64,000 nucleotides of DNA from Thermoplasmata archaeon (GCA_030038095.1 JASHPK010000033.1:1-64000), one strand, 5' to 3'. Positions 1 to 9,104 are shown, numbered from the stretch's first letter. The notes: generated by a model not told the origin, from the sequence alone. Numbers and translations: made by a program.

Positions 1-1082
1 GCCTCCCCGTCGCGGCTCCGTATCTGGAACTCCGCACGCTCCTCGGTGAGGCGGGGGGTCGGCGCGGAGAAGACATCGTCGAGGAAGCTCGACGGGTCGG
101 GCGGAGGCGTCTTTTCGGCGGCCTCGAGGATCCGAGCGAACTCGGCCCGCGCGGCCGCCCAGAGCTCCTGGTCCCGCGCTTCGTCCCATGCCCCCGACGC
201 GACCAACGATTCCTTCAGTCGGTGCACCGGGTCTCGCTGCTTCGCCGCCGCCACTTCGGTGTCGGATCGGTACCGGTGCGGGTCATCCGACGTCGAGTGC
301 GGTCCGAAGCGGTAGACCGACGCCTCGATCAGCGTGGGTCCGTCACCGGCCACCGCACGGCGGCGGGCGGACTCGACGGACCGATACACGGCGTCGAGGT
401 CGTTCCCGTCGACGAGCACGCCGGGGATCCCGTAGGCGTCGGCCTTCTCCGCGAGGGTCCGGCTTCGCGTCTGCCGTTCCCGCGGCAGGGAGATCGCCCA
501 CTGGTTGTTCTGGCAGAAGAAGATTGTCGAGGCGCGGAACACCCCCGCGAAGTTCAGGCCCGCGTGGAAATCGTTCGAGCTCGTGGCCCCGTCGCCGAAG
601 AATGCCATCGTCACGATCCCGTCACCGCGTCGACGGGCGGCCATCGCCGCACCGACCGCCTGAGTGATCTGCGTGCCGATCGGGCTCGAGGCGACCACGA
701 TGTTCTGAGCTCGGTAGCCGTAGTGGTTCGGCATCTGGCGACCCTTGAGGATGTCGTTGGCGTTCCCGAGGAACTGGTCGAGGAGAGAGCGGAGCGAGAC
801 CCCCCGAGCGAGGGCGACCCCGAGCTCGCGATAGGCGGGGAAGACCCAATCCTCGGGAGCAAGCGCCATCGCGGCGCCGACCTGGGCCGCCTCCTGCCCC
901 TGCATCGGGACATAGAAGCCGATCCGGCCCTGACGCTGCAGCATCAGGCAGCGCTCATCGATCACTCGGGCGAGGACCATGATCCGGTAGGCGGCGAGCC
1001 GCTGCTCCGGCGTGAGCGCTGCCGTGACGGCGGGAGGAGGGACCTCTGCGGGGGCGGCCTGCGAGTCGGCGACCACGGTCAC
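1..1082 (-). CDS. 2-oxoacid dehydrogenase E1 component, alpha subunit (3' end outside window)
   Basis: Thiamine-diphosphate-dependent alpha subunit of a pyruvate or branched-chain 2-oxoacid dehydrogenase complex, which decarboxylates the 2-oxoacid and passes the acyl group to E2. The diphosphate motif starts with GDGATSSN near residues 163-170 and closes with FFCQNNQWAIS near 188-198. Other E1 alpha segments are GFYVPMQGQEA, SPIGTQITQAVGAA and the phosphorylation-loop-like GPHSTSDDPHRYRSD; the STSDD form is more typical of branched-chain enzymes. The frame stays open to base 1, so about 360 codons are present and the C-terminus is missing. I chose GTG at 1082 because a TATA-like ttatat (1107-1112 on this strand) lies about 27 nt upstream, fitting a leaderless mRNA; GTG at 1094 is the alternative. 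The beta subunit, E2 and E3 would be expected beyond the left edge. Family assignment is firm; substrate is open. Confidence 0.88.
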   Translation of the reverse strand, partial: MTVVADSQAAPAEVPPPAVTAALTPEQRLAAYRIMVLARVIDERCLMLQRQGRIGFYVPMQGQEAAQVGAAMALAPEDWVFPAYRELGVALARGVSLRSLLDQFLGNANDILKGRQMPNHYGYRAQNIVVASSPIGTQITQAVGAAMAARRRGDGIVTMAFFGDGATSSNDFHAGLNFAGVFRASTIFFCQNNQWAISLPRERQTRSRTLAEKADAYGIPGVLVDGNDLDAVYRSVESARRRAVAGDGPTLIEASVYRFGPHSTSDDPHRYRSDTEVAAAKQRDPVHRLKESLVASGAWDEARDQELWAAARAEFARILEAAEKTPPPDPSSFLDDVFSAPTPRLTEERAEFQIRSRDGE

Positions 1083-1105
1083 TCGGGGCCGCACCTCCCG
1101 CCTCC

Positions 1106-1116
1106 GATATAAGTTT
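1106..1116 (-). promoter_or_regulatory. TATA-like box for the E1 alpha gene
   Basis: On the minus strand the stretch reads aaacttatatc, an A/T island in very GC-rich DNA. Its centre is about 27 nt upstream of the chosen GTG at 1082. The forward ABC operon has its own A/T island, gtatat, at about 1202-1207, 45 nt before its ATG. Confidence 0.5.
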
Positions 1117-1249
1117 GCATCGGGCGACCCCCGCGCCTTCGCGAGCTCCGGACGAAACGCCCCTCGCGGAGCCGTTGCGCCGACTTCCGAGAAGATGGAA
1201 CGTATATCAGGGGGTCCCGTCTCAGCGCCCGCTACGTTCGGACCTCACC

Positions 1250-2236
1250 ATGGCGACGGAGAGATACGCAGTCGAGACCCGTGGGATCACCCGGGTCTTC
1301 GAGAGTCGGAAGGGGTTCCTCTTCCGAGAGAAGACTCGTACTGAGGCGCTGAAGGGCGTCGATCTCGCCGTCGAGTCCGGATCGATCTTCGGTCTGCTCG
1401 GCCCCAACGGGGCCGGCAAGACGACGCTCACGAAGATCCTGTCGACCCTCCTCATCCCGACCGGAGGTCGGGCCGAAGTGCTCGGCCACGATGTGGTCGC
1501 CGAGGCCGAGTGGCTCCGCCCGCGGATCGGTCTCGTGCTCGGCGGCGAGCGCGGACTCTACAACCGCATCAACGCGAAGGACAATCTGCGCTACTTCGCG
1601 GACCTCTACGGGGTTCCGGTCGCGGAACGCGAGCGGCGGATCGACGAGGTGCTCGCGCGCGTCGACCTCTCCTGGGCGGCGGAACGCCGGGTCGAAGAGT
1701 ACTCCCGAGGAATGAAGCAGAAGCTGCACATCGCACGGGGAATCCTCCATCGCCCGCAGATCCTCTTCCTCGACGAGCCGACGATCGGGCTCGATCCGAA
1801 GAGCGCCCGGGAGACTCGAAAGCTGATCCGTTCGCTCGTCGGCGACGGAGTGTCGATCTTCCTCACGACGCACTATATGTTCGAGGCGGAGGAGCTCTGC
1901 CGCGACATCGCCGTGCTGACGAAAGGTCGGGTCGTGGCGCACGACTCGGTCCCGGGACTCCGGCACCTCGTCGGGGGCGACCGTACGCTCGAGGCGGAGT
2001 CGCACGGTTTCGACGACCGTGAGGTGGAGTCGCTCCGCCACCTCCCCGGCGTCTCCAAGGTCGTCAGCGAGGAGTACGGCCCCTGGCTCAGGCTCACCCT
2101 CCGGGTGCGAACCTCCGAGACCACGCCCGACGATGTACGCGGAGCGCTCCCGGGACACCCGGACCTCATGGTGCGCGAGCGCCAGACGTCGCTCGAGGAC
2201 GTCTACCTCGATCTGGTCGAGGAGGAGGCGGCCTAG
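1250..2236 (+). CDS. ABC-2 type exporter, ATP-binding protein
   Basis: Cytoplasmic ATPase of a DrrA/NodI-like exporter. Walker A is GPNGAGKTT near residues 50-58. The signature region is EEYSRGMKQKL rather than LSGGQ, as in many ABC-2 ATPases. Walker B is ILFLDEPTIGLD and the switch histidine is in LTTHYM. A C-terminal extension follows (to VYLDLVEEEAA), as is usual in this group. The ATG at 1250 was chosen because upstream in-frame sequence does not look coding and the family begins just before the RGITRVF strand. The stop codon abuts the ATG of the first permease at 2237 and a second permease follows, so the three form one operon. The substrate cannot be read from sequence; lipids, polysaccharides or drugs are usual cargo. 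Confidence 0.9.
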   Translation: MATERYAVETRGITRVFESRKGFLFREKTRTEALKGVDLAVESGSIFGLLGPNGAGKTTLTKILSTLLIPTGGRAEVLGHDVVAEAEWLRPRIGLVLGGERGLYNRINAKDNLRYFADLYGVPVAERERRIDEVLARVDLSWAAERRVEEYSRGMKQKLHIARGILHRPQILFLDEPTIGLDPKSARETRKLIRSLVGDGVSIFLTTHYMFEAEELCRDIAVLTKGRVVAHDSVPGLRHLVGGDRTLEAESHGFDDREVESLRHLPGVSKVVSEEYGPWLRLTLRVRTSETTPDDVRGALPGHPDLMVRERQTSLEDVYLDLVEEEAA

Positions 2237-3043
2237 ATGGCGCTCCCCACGACCCACGTCTCCCGCGCCCGCTCGACGTCGGCGTCGTTCCGTCTGTCCA
2301 TCCTGCAGTTCCTCGCGGACCCTCAATGGCTCATCCCGTCGATGATCGCCCCGATCATCTTCGGCCTCGTCTCGTTCGAGCTCTTCCGAAGCGCCGGCCC
2401 GTACTACCTCACGTACGCGATTCTCGGGGCGGGCATGATGAGCATGTGGGGCCAGACGCTCTACGGGAGCGGGTGGGCGACCGGCCAGGACCGTACCTGG
2501 GGGACCCTGGAACCCACGATCCAGTCCCCGACGCCGTACCTCTACGTCGTCCTGGGCCGGGTCCTCTGGAACGTGGTCTCCGGGCTCATCGGCGGGGGGA
2601 TCGTCTACCTCGTGGTTGTGGCTGTGGCCGGCGGGCCTCCCTCGCTCCCGAACCCCGTCGGCTTCGTGCTGCTGTTCCTCTTCGTGATGGTCTCGCTCGC
2701 GGCGGTCGGGGTGGTCTTCGCCGCGTTCTACGTCTACACCCGCTACGCCGGCTTCATCCAGAACATCGGGGAGTTCGCGTTCTACGTGGGGACAGGGTGC
2801 ATGTTCCCCGTGGTCCTGCTCCCGTTCTGGGCGGGGCCCATCGCGCTGATCTTCCCGCCGACGTGGGCGCTCGATGCGCTCCGGTACAACTCGATCCCCG
2901 GCTACACCGGGTTCTCCTGGGGCTACTCCTGGGACCTGGTCGGAGCGGTCGCGACGACCGCGGCATACGCCGCCGTCGCCGGCTCGATCTTCCACCGGGT
3001 CGAGCGCCACGTCCTCGAAGAGGGGAGCCTCGACGAGTACTGA
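2237..3043 (+). CDS. ABC-2 type exporter, permease subunit 1
   Basis: Integral membrane protein of 268 residues with about six hydrophobic segments, following its ATPase gene without any gap. Recognisable ABC-2 features are a short cytoplasmic N-terminus, a conserved polar segment around GQDRTWGTLEPTIQSPTP between the second and third helices, and a final helix pair near the C-terminus. It should form a heterodimeric membrane channel with the next gene product. The ATG immediately follows the stop of the ATPase gene, implying translational coupling. Confidence 0.85.
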   Translation: MALPTTHVSRARSTSASFRLSILQFLADPQWLIPSMIAPIIFGLVSFELFRSAGPYYLTYAILGAGMMSMWGQTLYGSGWATGQDRTWGTLEPTIQSPTPYLYVVLGRVLWNVVSGLIGGGIVYLVVVAVAGGPPSLPNPVGFVLLFLFVMVSLAAVGVVFAAFYVYTRYAGFIQNIGEFAFYVGTGCMFPVVLLPFWAGPIALIFPPTWALDALRYNSIPGYTGFSWGYSWDLVGAVATTAAYAAVAGSIFHRVERHVLEEGSLDEY

Positions 3044-3061
3044 GGAGCTCTCGGAGGACCG

Positions 3062-3889
3062 ATGGCCAGCGTGAGTCGAACCTCGGAGGGGAATCACCCG
3101 TCGTTCTGGGGCACCTTCTGGACCAACGCGGTCTTCGCGCCCCGGACCACGCTCGGGTTCATGCGCGTCGACTTCGTCCTCGGTACGGTCTTCGTCATCC
3201 CGATGACCCAGATGGTGTTCTTCGCCTTCGTCGTGCGGCTGGGCGGCGGCGGGGCCTCGGAGATCGCGTACACGGCGATTGGCAACGCCGTCGCGACCGT
3301 CACCTACTCGAGCGTCTTCTCCGTCTGCCAGACGACCGACCAGGAGAAGAACCAGGCGACCCTCGAGCACCTCCTCGTTTCTCCCGCGAACCGGCTCGCC
3401 CTCTACATGGGCCGGGGGCTGATCCCGATCCTGATCTCGTTCTGCACGGTGGCAGTGGGCCTCACCTACGCGGCCCTGTTCTTCGGGGTCACGATCGTGC
3501 CGGGCACCATCCCGACCATCGCCGTTTCCATCATCCTCACCGCGTTCGCCATGGTGGGCTTCGGTCTCCTACTGGGAGGCGTCGCGCTCTACCTCCGAAC
3601 GTCGATCATCCTCGGCAACATCTTCCTGTTCGTCGGGCTCCTGCTCTCGGGGGTCAACTTCCCGCTCTCCTCGCTGCCCCTCGCGTTCCAGTACGCCGGA
3701 GACGCGCTCCCGTTGACCTGGGGAATCGCGGCCATCCGCGCGTCGATCGCCGGGGATCCGATCGGGACGGTGAGCATCCTCTGGTTCGCCGTCGTCCTCT
3801 CCGCCCTCGCCTCGTACGGAGCGGCAATCGGACTCTGGCGAGTGTTCGAGCGACGCGCGCTCGTGACGGGCAGCATCGCGAGGTTCTGA
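3062..3889 (+). CDS. ABC-2 type exporter, permease subunit 2
   Basis: Second six-helix permease, 275 residues, starting 18 bp after the first. It carries the typical ABC-2 loop DQEKNQATLEHLLVSPANRLALYMGR, shown here by the pieces DQEKNQATLEHLL and SPANRLALYMGR, which couples to the ATPase. A GGAGG-like sequence (ggaggacc) lies just before the ATG, so this start is probably made by Shine-Dalgarno initiation within the operon. The ATPase plus two unlike permeases suggests a complete heteromeric exporter of unknown cargo. Confidence 0.86.
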   Translation: MASVSRTSEGNHPSFWGTFWTNAVFAPRTTLGFMRVDFVLGTVFVIPMTQMVFFAFVVRLGGGGASEIAYTAIGNAVATVTYSSVFSVCQTTDQEKNQATLEHLLVSPANRLALYMGRGLIPILISFCTVAVGLTYAALFFGVTIVPGTIPTIAVSIILTAFAMVGFGLLLGGVALYLRTSIILGNIFLFVGLLLSGVNFPLSSLPLAFQYAGDALPLTWGIAAIRASIAGDPIGTVSILWFAVVLSALASYGAAIGLWRVFERRALVTGSIARF

Positions 3890-3974
3890 TCCGACCGATT
3901 GCGGGTCGCGAAACACGCGCCGATTCGACCCGGGAACGGTGGGTTTATCCCCACCACTTCGCGAGTCCTCTACT

Positions 3975-4334
3975 GTGCCCGAGGAACCCCCCTCCGATCC
4001 GGAGCTCTGTGAGCGCATCGCAAGGACGCTCGAACGTGACCCGGATCGGCCGTGGTGCGTTCATGGCCTGTACGAGGCGCTCGTCGCTTCCGGAACCGAT
4101 CCCCGACGCGATGAGCTCCTGATCGAGACCGAACGCGCCGCGGAGGCCCTGGTCACGAAAGGCCGGGCTCGCCGTGAGTTCATCTCCGCGATCGGCATCG
4201 GCGTCCATTGCGAGGACTCCGTGTACTGGACTCCTCACGCCGGGAAGACGAACCTCGCGGAGTTCGGACCGGAGTACGAGTCGCCCGCGATCCTCTACCG
4301 GCTAGCGTCCCACATTCGGTGCCACGGCCTCTAG
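3975..4334 (+). CDS. Small hypothetical protein (119 aa)
   Basis: I do not recognise this protein. It is acidic in its N-terminal part (PEEPPSDPELCERIARTLERD), with predicted helices, a central helical stretch ELLIETERAAEALVTKGRARREF that could be the end of a winged-helix-like unit, and a C-terminal half containing CEDSVYWTPHAG. No signal peptide or membrane segment is visible. The GTG at 3975 was chosen because a TATA-like tttatc at about 3943-3948 sits roughly 29 nt upstream, matching the leaderless pattern of the window. It is separated from the exporter operon by 85 bp and so has its own promoter. A DNA-binding role is only a possibility. Confidence 0.55.
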   Translation: MPEEPPSDPELCERIARTLERDPDRPWCVHGLYEALVASGTDPRRDELLIETERAAEALVTKGRARREFISAIGIGVHCEDSVYWTPHAGKTNLAEFGPEYESPAILYRLASHIRCHGL

Positions 4335-4365
4335 TGCCGAAGGCTGGCCTGGCGCGAACGCAGAT

Positions 4366-5550
4366 TCAACCGTCGACGACGGCGGCGGCCGCGTTGAACG
4401 CATCAGAATAGGCCACGTGATATTGAGCGTAGGCGGGATAAATCGGGTCGAACGCGGTCAGCCAGTCATTGAGATGGAGTTCGAAGATCTGCGCGTGGAT
4501 TCCCACCGCCCAAGGTAACATCACCGTGAGCGACCCCGTCGGACCCGACCCGTTGGGTTGACTCGGCGTAAGAGTCTGGAACTCGAGGGGGACCTGACCG
4601 GAGTACTCTTCGAAGAACCGGCAACTTCCGACCCCACAGGTGGGACTGCCGCTTGCGCTATAGTTCACCTGCCCCGCCGTGAGTCCCTCACTTCCAATCC
4701 CGATGTCGAGGGACGCAGCGGTGGCAGCGACGGCCCGGGACACATTGTCTGAGATGCCCGGAAAGATCTCGTTGAGCGACACCATTAGCTGGATCTGGGA
4801 TCCGAGGGAGTGCTCGAACCCCAGCATCGACACCAGGTACGATGTCCAGTTCGAAGGGGTGAAACCGGTGGCATTCAGCACTTGGTCGCACTCCGAGTTG
4901 TTCTGCAGTCCGTACAGGGGGAACGTCTCTCCCCCGACTCCCAGCCCGAATCGCATGTAGCCAATGGCTGGGTCCCCCTGGAAGTGGCCGACGACCGCGC
5001 GGATGTAGCTCTCGTAGAGACTGACATACGTCGGTTCCCAGAACAACGGGGTGACCGAGGACGATCCGCATCGAATCGTTTGGACCTGCGAGAGCACATA
5101 GGGCGGGATGAACGATTGATTCGGCCCGTAACCCACCGTCTGGAAGATGAGGTTGACTTTCTTCCCGGCCCCCTGCCAAGGAGCGATATCCTGCGCGAGG
5201 AGACTCCAGTTGTACCTCGGTGTGGCGTTGGGTCCGGCGTCGATCGAGTTCCAAGGAATCGAGAAGTCGGCGCCGCAGACTGCGGGGTTGTTCAGGAGAT
5301 AATCGATCACATCGGCGTAGTACGGCTGACCCGAGCTGACGGGGGGGTCGAGCACGAACATCCCGTGCGGAGCGTTCGGATCGGCGACCCTGGGGTTCGA
5401 CGAGCTGCACTGTATAGCGGCAGGATTCGTGCCTGGAAGGTGGCTGGTAACGCCCCATGTCGACACGAGTGCAATCCCGATGGCGATGCCGAACGCAACC
5501 CCAACCGTGGTCGGCTGACGGGGCTGGCTCTTCCGCTCGACCATCGGCAA
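4366..5550 (-). CDS. Membrane-anchored or secreted barrel-like protein, possible glycoside hydrolase
   Basis: 394 residues. The N-terminus has a basic head (MPMVERKSQPRQP) and one hydrophobic segment near residues 16-34 (GVAFGIAIGIALVSTWGV), so the bulk lies outside the cell. The outer part is rich in N-x-S/T sequons and contains several cysteines. Its layout (PYYADVIDYLL, FSIPWNSID, KVNLIFQTVGYG, IGYMRFGLGVGGE, LMVSLNEIFPG, then MLPWAVGIHAQIFELHLNDW) resembles alternating strands and helices of a TIM-barrel glycosidase. GGE and NEIF glutamates sit where clan A enzymes often keep catalytic acids, but I cannot name a family. Base composition is visibly less GC-rich than its neighbours, which may reflect transfer or relaxed codon use. 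Confidence 0.55.
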   Translation of the reverse strand: MPMVERKSQPRQPTTVGVAFGIAIGIALVSTWGVTSHLPGTNPAAIQCSSSNPRVADPNAPHGMFVLDPPVSSGQPYYADVIDYLLNNPAVCGADFSIPWNSIDAGPNATPRYNWSLLAQDIAPWQGAGKKVNLIFQTVGYGPNQSFIPPYVLSQVQTIRCGSSSVTPLFWEPTYVSLYESYIRAVVGHFQGDPAIGYMRFGLGVGGETFPLYGLQNNSECDQVLNATGFTPSNWTSYLVSMLGFEHSLGSQIQLMVSLNEIFPGISDNVSRAVAATAASLDIGIGSEGLTAGQVNYSASGSPTCGVGSCRFFEEYSGQVPLEFQTLTPSQPNGSGPTGSLTVMLPWAVGIHAQIFELHLNDWLTAFDPIYPAYAQYHVAYSDAFNAAAAVVDG

Positions 5551-5839
5551 TTCGTCAGAATAGAGTCCGCGGTGCGACTCGTAAAGCCTTCGTTGGAGCT
5601 GAACTCATTCTCAGAAGTTTGGTTCAGATTGCGAACCGAGCTCGTCACGAGTTTTCGCCGTCTCCTGATGCGTCAGGACCTGACCAAGCGGGACACGGCG
5701 GCGCGTCCTGTGTCTTGACGGTTTCGCGATAGGCAAGTCCGGACCGGAGGTCAGAATTTGGGTCTTGTCCCGTCTAAGCGACCTCGGTCCAGATTTCCAA
5801 ACTCTTTCTTCGCCGAAGCCAGGTTTCACGGATTCGTAG

Positions 5840-5914
5840 TGGGCCCAGCCGGATTTGAACCGGCGACCTCCCGGTTATCAGCCGGGTGCTCCAGCCAAAC
5901 TAAGCTATGGGCCC
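5840..5914 (-). tRNA. tRNA-Ile (anticodon GAU)
   Basis: On the minus strand a complete cloverleaf can be folded. The acceptor stem GGGCCCA pairs with TGGGCCC, with discriminator A. The anticodon stem CCCGG/CCGGG encloses the loop CTGATAA, giving anticodon GAT (isoleucine). The T arm GCCGG-TTCAAAT-CCGGC is perfect. No CCA is encoded and no intron is visible. It stands alone rather than in a cluster; an A/T-richer stretch at about 5940-5952 may be its promoter. Confidence 0.96.
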
Positions 5915-6339
5915 TCTGGGCGCGGGAGCGTGGCTCCGTCTTAGAGATTTCGCAACGGTCTCCCCATTTCGGGCCTCTGGACCGGTCCGCCGGAGGACTC
6001 GATAGGCGGGTGGCGTAGCCATGCCGAGTTCGCGACGTCACCATAGACGATGGCGGTGCGGACTGGAAGATTGCCCCTTCGGCTCGAGCGCGTCGGGTTG
6101 AGCCCAATTGTGGACAAAACCGGCTGGGTCACTGCCGAAGACTCGTCGCCGGAAGTGCGAAGCGTCGGAGTCGCTCGATCCCTCAGGGGTCGTCTAGCCG
6201 AGGGTAAGTAGCATCGTGGAGCCCGACCGCGAAGATGGATGTTAGGAACCGGGACTCGTCGGCTCGGAACACCGACCTTGAAAGAGATCCTCTCGGATCC
6301 GTGAGGTCCGGCGAATCTGGTTCGGAACCCCCGAGCGGC
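5915..6339. other. Intergenic stretch without a supported gene
   Basis: No open frame here has a convincing start, composition or family likeness. Apart from the likely upstream region of the tRNA gene (about 5935-5955) I see no repeat, no clear RNA fold and no terminator. A small unrecognised RNA cannot be excluded. Confidence 0.5.
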
Positions 6340-6651
6340 TCAGAAGATCGGCGTGGTGGTCTCGATCTCCTTCTGATACTCCTCGACGGACTCAGTCTGC
6401 CGAATGGTCACCGTGTTGGTCTGGACGACCCCGGACTCCGCCATGAGTCGCCGAACGACCTCGAAGCTCGGGGCACGGAAGACCCTGAAGGTCTTGTGTT
6501 CGGGAACCGGGATTCCGGAGCAGACCGTATCGATGCCCAGCTTCTTGACCAGCGCGCGGAAATCCGAAAGATGGGGGACCTGCTCCCGGACCTTGACGTT
6601 GGAACGCGGGCAGAGATCGGATGGGTGCTCGGCGACGACGACGAAGTCCAT
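6340..6651 (-). CDS. Small hypothetical protein (103 aa), possible dimeric alpha-beta barrel
   Basis: Starts at an ATG (MDFVVVAEHPSDLCPRSN) and ends in TTTPIF. The pattern of strand (MDFVVVAEHP), helix (HLSDFRALVKKLGI), strand (KTFRVFRAP), helix (SFEVVRRLMAESG) and strand (QTNTVTIRQT) is that of a small ferredoxin-like alpha-beta fold, as in stress-responsive dimeric alpha-beta barrel proteins. That is a fold guess only; I do not recognise the family. Two cysteines and one histidine lie near the N-terminus (SDLCP) and centre (TVCSGIPVPEH). An A/T island at about 6687-6696 could be its promoter, about 40 nt upstream. It is a single-gene unit. Confidence 0.5.
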   Translation of the reverse strand: MDFVVVAEHPSDLCPRSNVKVREQVPHLSDFRALVKKLGIDTVCSGIPVPEHKTFRVFRAPSFEVVRRLMAESGVVQTNTVTIRQTESVEEYQKEIETTTPIF

Positions 6652-6992
6652 GGCTGGCCCCTCGTGGCGGCCCTTACCGGGCGGACGTAGTTAGAGGCGG
6701 GTCGAAGGATGGAGGGCTCCGGCCGAATCGGGCGCGCACCGTCCAACCGGAATTAAGCGAAGTCTCGGGATGTACCGGCTCGATGGCTTCGATATTCTTC
6801 ACGGTCGGCCTCCCGCGCGGCACCGAGGGTGGATCGGCATGCGGGCGGCCGGGGCCGCCCTCTGCGTCGAGGGACATCGTGCGGGCCCGAAGGGGGATCG
6901 GCCGTATTCGCCCCCGAGCCTGAGGACCGCCCCCGACCGTTCCGCAAAATAGTTAACGGTCGGCTCGGGAACCCTCGTCGTCCGGTCGATCC
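6652..6992. other. Intergenic region with two divergent promoters
   Basis: No supported gene. The left part holds the upstream region of the 103-residue protein gene. The right end carries a pronounced A/T island, aaaatagttaa at 6946-6956, about 40 nt before the antiporter ATG, a likely TATA element with a short 5' leader. Confidence 0.45.
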
Positions 6993-8381
6993 ATGAGCCT
7001 TCCTTCCCTCTCGGAATCCGCCCTCTTTCTCCTCGTGGCGGGGGTGGCGCTCCTCGTCGCGGTGGCGGCGGATGCGATCGCGGCTCGGTACAAGGTTCCC
7101 GACGCGTTGTGGCTGATCGCTCTGGGAGTGATCGTGGGCCCGGTGCTCGGCCTCGTTTCGTCGGGCGCCGTGCTCCTGGTCGCTCCGGTGGTCGGAACGG
7201 CGGTGCTCGTGATCATTCTGTTCGATGCCGGGCTCGACATGGAGCGGGCCATCCTCCGGCCCCTGCTCGCATCGGCCGTCCTCTTCGCCGTCGTCACCTA
7301 CTTCGCGAGCATGCTCGTCGTGACGGCCCTCGCCTTGGCCTTCCTATTCCCCGGCGATCTCTCGCTCGCGCTGTTCTTCGGCGCGGCGCTCGGCGCGAGT
7401 TCGGGTGCGGTTGCCATCCCGATCGCGAATCGGATGGGGCTCCTGCCGTCGCTGAAAGGCTTCGTCCATCTCGACGCCGGCATCGAGGACGCCCTCGCGA
7501 TCGTCTTCGCGACGATCCTTCTCCTCGCGATCGCGCCGAACGGTAACCTCTCGGCCCTCGACTTCGCGCTGGCTCTCGCACTGCCCATACCGGTGGGGAT
7601 CTTGGCCGGGGTCGTCGGAGGGATCCTCTGGCTGCTGACGCTCGCGCGTTGGCAGGACCGACCTTACGCCGCCCTTGCGACCCTCGGCTACGTGCTCCTC
7701 GTCTACGGCGTAACGAAGGCCTTCCTCGGATCCGGCATCCTCGCCGCGCTCGTCGTCGGGATCGTGATCGCGAACGCGGCCTTCGTCCGGCGCTTCGTCC
7801 GGTGGATCCGCCCGGTGTCGGTCCATCCGTCAGTGCGGACCGTCCAGACCGAGGTCGCCTTCCTCTTTCGGGCCCTGTTCCTGCTCTTCCTCGGTACGTT
7901 CGTGGTGCTCGTGCGGCCGAGCCTGCTCACGATCTCGGTGATCGGGGCCCTGTCGATCGCCGTGCTCGTCCTCCGGTACGTCGTCGCGCGGGCTCTCGCG
8001 CGGGCCCATCGGCTCGAGCTGACCTGGACCCCCGCGTTGGGTGGCGTCGGGGGCCGAGGTCTCACCTCCGCCGTGCTCCTCGTGTTGCCGGTTTCCGTCC
8101 TGCCGGGCGCCGAGTCGCTGTTTCTCCCGGGCGTGCTCATGATCGTCGGCACGGATGTCGTGATGACGCTGTGGATCTGGTTCGTGACCCGGGAGGCGCG
8201 AGGGACCCCGGTCGCAAGCGTCCCGTCGCCGGACTCCGGCTTATCCGACGTTCAACCGCTGCTCGAGCGGCTCGCCCGGGAGGACCAGGGATCCCTGAGG
8301 GGACCCGGGGTCATCGAACCACCCGGGGCCCAGCCTGAGGATTCGAACGACCGCCCCGCGTGGCCTCGAAGTCCCCGTTAG
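6993..8381 (+). CDS. Cation:proton antiporter (CPA family, NhaP-like)
   Basis: Integral membrane protein of 462 residues with about twelve hydrophobic segments. It exchanges Na+ or K+ for protons across the membrane. Family features include IILFDAGLDMERA in the fourth or fifth helix (the usual FxxGL-D pattern), the segment GASSGAVAIPIANRMG, and LDAGIEDALAIVFATILL, which carries the membrane acidic residues expected for ion binding. The C-terminal tail after about residue 400 is hydrophilic and proline-rich and has no recognisable regulatory domain such as TrkA-C. ATG at 6993 follows an A/T island at 6946-6956. It is monocistronic. Confidence 0.85.
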   Translation: MSLPSLSESALFLLVAGVALLVAVAADAIAARYKVPDALWLIALGVIVGPVLGLVSSGAVLLVAPVVGTAVLVIILFDAGLDMERAILRPLLASAVLFAVVTYFASMLVVTALALAFLFPGDLSLALFFGAALGASSGAVAIPIANRMGLLPSLKGFVHLDAGIEDALAIVFATILLLAIAPNGNLSALDFALALALPIPVGILAGVVGGILWLLTLARWQDRPYAALATLGYVLLVYGVTKAFLGSGILAALVVGIVIANAAFVRRFVRWIRPVSVHPSVRTVQTEVAFLFRALFLLFLGTFVVLVRPSLLTISVIGALSIAVLVLRYVVARALARAHRLELTWTPALGGVGGRGLTSAVLLVLPVSVLPGAESLFLPGVLMIVGTDVVMTLWIWFVTREARGTPVASVPSPDSGLSDVQPLLERLAREDQGSLRGPGVIEPPGAQPEDSNDRPAWPRSPR

Positions 8382-8495
8382 CGGTGTGGCCAGCGCCTCG
8401 AGATCTCCTCGCGGCCCTCGCGTTCGTCGGAGAATCGCCCCCGGCGGTCGGCGGAGGGCTGAGACGTTTTGTAATCCGCCCTGGTAGAGAACCGA

Positions 8496-9104
8496 ATGGC
8501 CGCCGGAATCTCTTCCTCCACCGAGACCGAGGTCATCCTCCTCGCGCTGATCGTCTTCATCCTCGTTCGACGGACCGTCCTCATGGTCCAGGGGACCCGC
8601 TTCGCGCCGATGCGCCTCTTCGCGTTCGCCGGGGTCTACGTCCTCCTGTTCATTGCGCTCGCCTTCGCGACCCTGTACGCCGCGGTTGGGACCTGGCGAC
8701 TCGAGGGGTATCTCCTGGTCTTGCCGTACGCCGCCGTTCCGGTCGTCGGCGCCATCGCGGTCGCTCCCTACGTGCAGCGGATCGTCCACTTCGAGCTCCG
8801 GCCGGACGGCGCAGCGTACTACCAGCTGAGCTGGCACATCCCCGCGCTCTACCTCGCGCTCTTCGTCACCCGGTTCGTCGCGGAGATCGTGGTGTACGGC
8901 CCCTCCGCCGCGTTCGACGTTCCTCCGCCCGCCCCTCCGTCCACCGAGGCCCTCTACGTCCTGATCGGGGTAGACCTTCTCTTCGCGCTGAGCCTCGGAC
9001 TCCTCGTGGGCCGAGGACTGGGCGTCTACCGGGCGCACCGGGCCTGGGCCGAGACCGCGGGGAACTCGCCGAAACCTCCGAGCCCGCCGCTGGCGGGGGG
9101 CTGA
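8496..9104 (+). CDS. Integral membrane protein of unknown function (202 aa)
   Basis: About five hydrophobic helices: near residues 10-25, 38-62, 68-90, 108-130 and 146-168. A positively charged loop (RRTVLMVQGTRFAPMR) follows the first helix, and the short tail is rich in proline and glycine. The helix layout and the RRT...R loop recall CcdC/DUF1453-type proteins, but I cannot confirm this. The ATG at 8496 is supported by an A/T-rich ttttgtaat about 25 nt upstream (8467-8475), consistent with leaderless transcription. It lies between the antiporter and the structured region at 9.1-9.3 kb. Confidence 0.6.
   Translation: MAAGISSSTETEVILLALIVFILVRRTVLMVQGTRFAPMRLFAFAGVYVLLFIALAFATLYAAVGTWRLEGYLLVLPYAAVPVVGAIAVAPYVQRIVHFELRPDGAAYYQLSWHIPALYLALFVTRFVAEIVVYGPSAAFDVPPPAPPSTEALYVLIGVDLLFALSLGLLVGRGLGVYRAHRAWAETAGNSPKPPSPPLAGG

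Noticed and set aside
222-1112. Plus-strand open frame at the left edge
   Set aside because: It is antisense to the E1 alpha gene, whose thiamine-diphosphate motif is unmistakable.
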